From assembly GCA_949825025.1 (NCBI GenBank), contig OX463778.1, forward strand, positions 11,603,671 to 11,667,670: DNA of 64,000 nucleotides, written 5' to 3'. Below the pieces are notes generated by a model. That model saw nothing but the letters and a program-made list of their open reading frames with translations, made no database searches and was not told the DNA's origin. Shown piece after piece: positions 62,111-64,000 of the stretch. The DNA is from Siphlonurus alternatus. Its lineage: Eukaryota; Arthropoda; Insecta; Ephemeroptera; Siphlonuridae. How positions within the stretch are numbered: position 1 is the first letter of the stretch; every line of letters starts with the position of its first letter. The position numbers were made by a program, and so were the translations under genes.

Positions 62111-62945
62111 CGCTCGATCAGCAAACCAATTTCGTACCCTCATTGAAATTATTTCCACTTTTATTAACTTCAACGTTTCGACTGAAGAAAATTTTGCCTT
62201 CATCGCAATTAATTTTCTTTGATGACTATAAATAGAAAGAAAAGTAGAGAGGTTTTATTTCAATTGTAATTCTGATTATATAATAGAGTTCCCAAGTTAA
62301 CCTTTCAACTTTTTCGTAATGAAAGCTGTTGATTTTAAAGAGAAAAAGACAACAAGAGCTGTTTTTCATGTTCTTGCTCAGAATAAGCTAATCTTTAGAT
62401 CCCATTGAATTACTGGGTGACCTAAATTACATTTACATTGCTGGAGTGCATGGTGAGAATTATCCATCATGCAAACCAACTTGCTACAGGCGCATTCGAG
62501 GCTTTCACGTCGCTTGCATGTGCAACTGTTATGTTACGGTGCTATGCATGCAATTGACACCATGAAACCATAAAACCGCAAAGGCAATTCAGACGCAAAT
62601 GTTTACAATAAATAGAAAATTACATTTATCGTAAGTTAACATTTTTTTATTTTTGAAGTAAATGTGATATTTGAGGAGTTTTTTAATGCAAACAATACAA
62701 AAACACACATGACAAAACATAAAATAAAGATGTCTTTAACTTTTAAATATAAACTAATATTTAAATATTTATCACTTGACCGGAAACCGGAAGTTAATTT
62801 AATATATTATTGTCTATATTGTTAAGAAATTTGTTATAAAAAAGGAAACGTTTATGTTATTGAAATTATATATTATGTTTACAATAAATATTATAGTATG
62901 GTGCAATTATTGTATTGCACCATACTATAATACTATTGAATAAAC
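62111..62945. other. MCTP intron sequence with a short perfect hairpin
   Basis: AT-rich without genes. At about 62893-62934 TATAGTATGGTGCAAT and ATTGCACCATACTATA form a near-perfect hairpin directly before the LINE fragment. This could be the end of a small MITE or a LINE-linked structure. Confidence 0.5.
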
Positions 62946-64000
62946 CATTCAATTTCTGATGCCATTTTTCCTACGATTTTAAAAAAATCTGTTGTTAACC
63001 CTCTAATCAAAGATAGAAAAGGTTCGATTAATTTATTAAATAACCATAGGGCTATTTCATCATCGTCAGTATTTGGTAAAGTATTTGAAAAAGTTTTGGA
63101 CGATCAGATAATGGATTATAGAGTGGATAATAAATTAATCTCAAACTGTGAACATGGATTTTTAAAAAATAAATCCACAACAACTGCAGCATATGCACTG
63201 CTGAATCCAATTTATAAAAATTTGGATAATAAAAAGTTCTGTTTAGCATTATTTTTTGATCTGTCCAAAGCATTTGATAGTATTGATAAAAATGTTTTAT
63301 TAACTACATTATCCTCTCTTGGATGTGATTCAAATAGTTTAATTTTGTTGCAGTCTTATCTTTCTGATCGACAACAATACGTAAAACTTGGTAATACGAA
63401 ATCTTCCACCAGGCCTATATCACTAGGTGTGCCTCAGGGTGGAAAATTTTCTCCTACCCTCTTTAGTGTAGGAACCAATGATTTGTCAGAAAATGTTACT
63501 TTTGCTGACATTGTAAAATTTGCGGATGATACGACTGCAATAGTGTCAGCAGATACTGAAGAAGAATTAATTTTTAAGGCTAATGGTACAGTAAAAGAGG
63601 TTGAATCTTGGTGTCTAAATAACAGATTAATTTTAAATACCAATAAAACTTTTTTTATCCAATTTCACTTGCAAAGGAAGGAACTCGATCATAGTTGTCG
63701 CATAAAATCAGAATCAGGACTAATTAAAAGGGTCCAGTATATTAAATTTCTTGGGCTAAACATACATGAGTCCATGGATTGGAGTATTCATATTGAAGAA
63801 ATTTGTAAAAAAATGAATCAGGCTAATTTTGTTCTTTATTTGCTAAGGGATAGTGTATCACAAGATACATTACTTTCATTTTATTATGCTCATGTTTACT
63901 CCCATTTGGCATATGGAATTATTTTTTGGGGTAGTTATCCAAGTCATCTAAATAGACTTTTTGTCTTACAAAAGCGTGCTCTTAGGACAATTTTGCGTTT
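62946..64000 (+). CDS. LINE reverse transcriptase fragment, open to the window edge
   Basis: A continuous plus-strand frame of 351 codons with no initiating Met at its left limit (an in-frame TGA lies a few codons upstream), truncated at the right by the window. RT blocks in order: LLNNHRAISSSSVFGKVFEK, EHGFLKNKSTTTAAY, LALFFDLSKAFDSID (catalytic Asp), LGVPQGGKFSPTLF, VKFADDTTAIVS (FADD box), IKFLGLNIHESMDW and ALRTILRF. It is a different family from the minus-strand LINE at 390-6760: jockey/CR1-like by block spacing, exact clade undetermined. The RT core has no stop or frameshift, so this copy may be young. It sits antisense to MCTP in its 5' intron. Confidence 0.85.

Overview
The window is a piece of an AT-rich animal genome, most likely an invertebrate. 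It has short spliced exons with GT..AG introns (some of only 56-60 bp), metazoan orthologues, LINEs with reverse transcriptase and RNase H domains, 5S-rRNA-derived SINEs, and a dense load of small inverted-repeat DNA transposons. I cannot assign a phylum from sequence alone. No prokaryotic or viral gene organisation is present.

Layout. 1-9.1 kb is a transposon graveyard. A 5'-truncated I-like LINE (minus strand) is split by a 3.16 kb terminal-inverted-repeat (TIR) element. That element itself contains a ~127-bp tandem repeat, a TTAA-flanked hairpin MITE, a nested 1.25 kb TIR element carrying a three-exon open reading frame of unknown origin, and a 5S-derived SINE scrap. Two back-to-back hairpin MITEs and a fold-back element follow. 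From 10.25 to 26.38 kb there is one continuous satellite array of about 92 head-to-tail ~175.5-bp monomers with nested higher-order duplications and diverged edges.

27.0-36.1 kb (+) is a 12-exon CEP120 orthologue (centriole assembly). 38.2-44.0 kb (+) is a six-exon glycoside hydrolase family 31 gene of the MYORG type, with a signal peptide and a GPI-like C-terminus. 45.6-47.3 kb (-) is a complete four-exon UFSP1 orthologue (UFM1-specific cysteine protease). 50.3-61.5 kb (-) holds the last ten exons of an MCTP gene (multiple C2 domain and transmembrane region protein), whose 5' end lies beyond the right edge. 62.9-64 kb carries an open LINE reverse-transcriptase fragment on the plus strand inside the MCTP 5' intron. 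The four host genes have unrelated jobs and I see no functional cluster.

Most introns hold MITEs. The families include TTAA-flanked hairpins, hAT-like elements with 8-bp duplications, and TA-flanked mariner-like elements. Exon coordinates below were read by hand from splice consensus, frame continuity and remembered family conservation. They have not been checked against transcripts.
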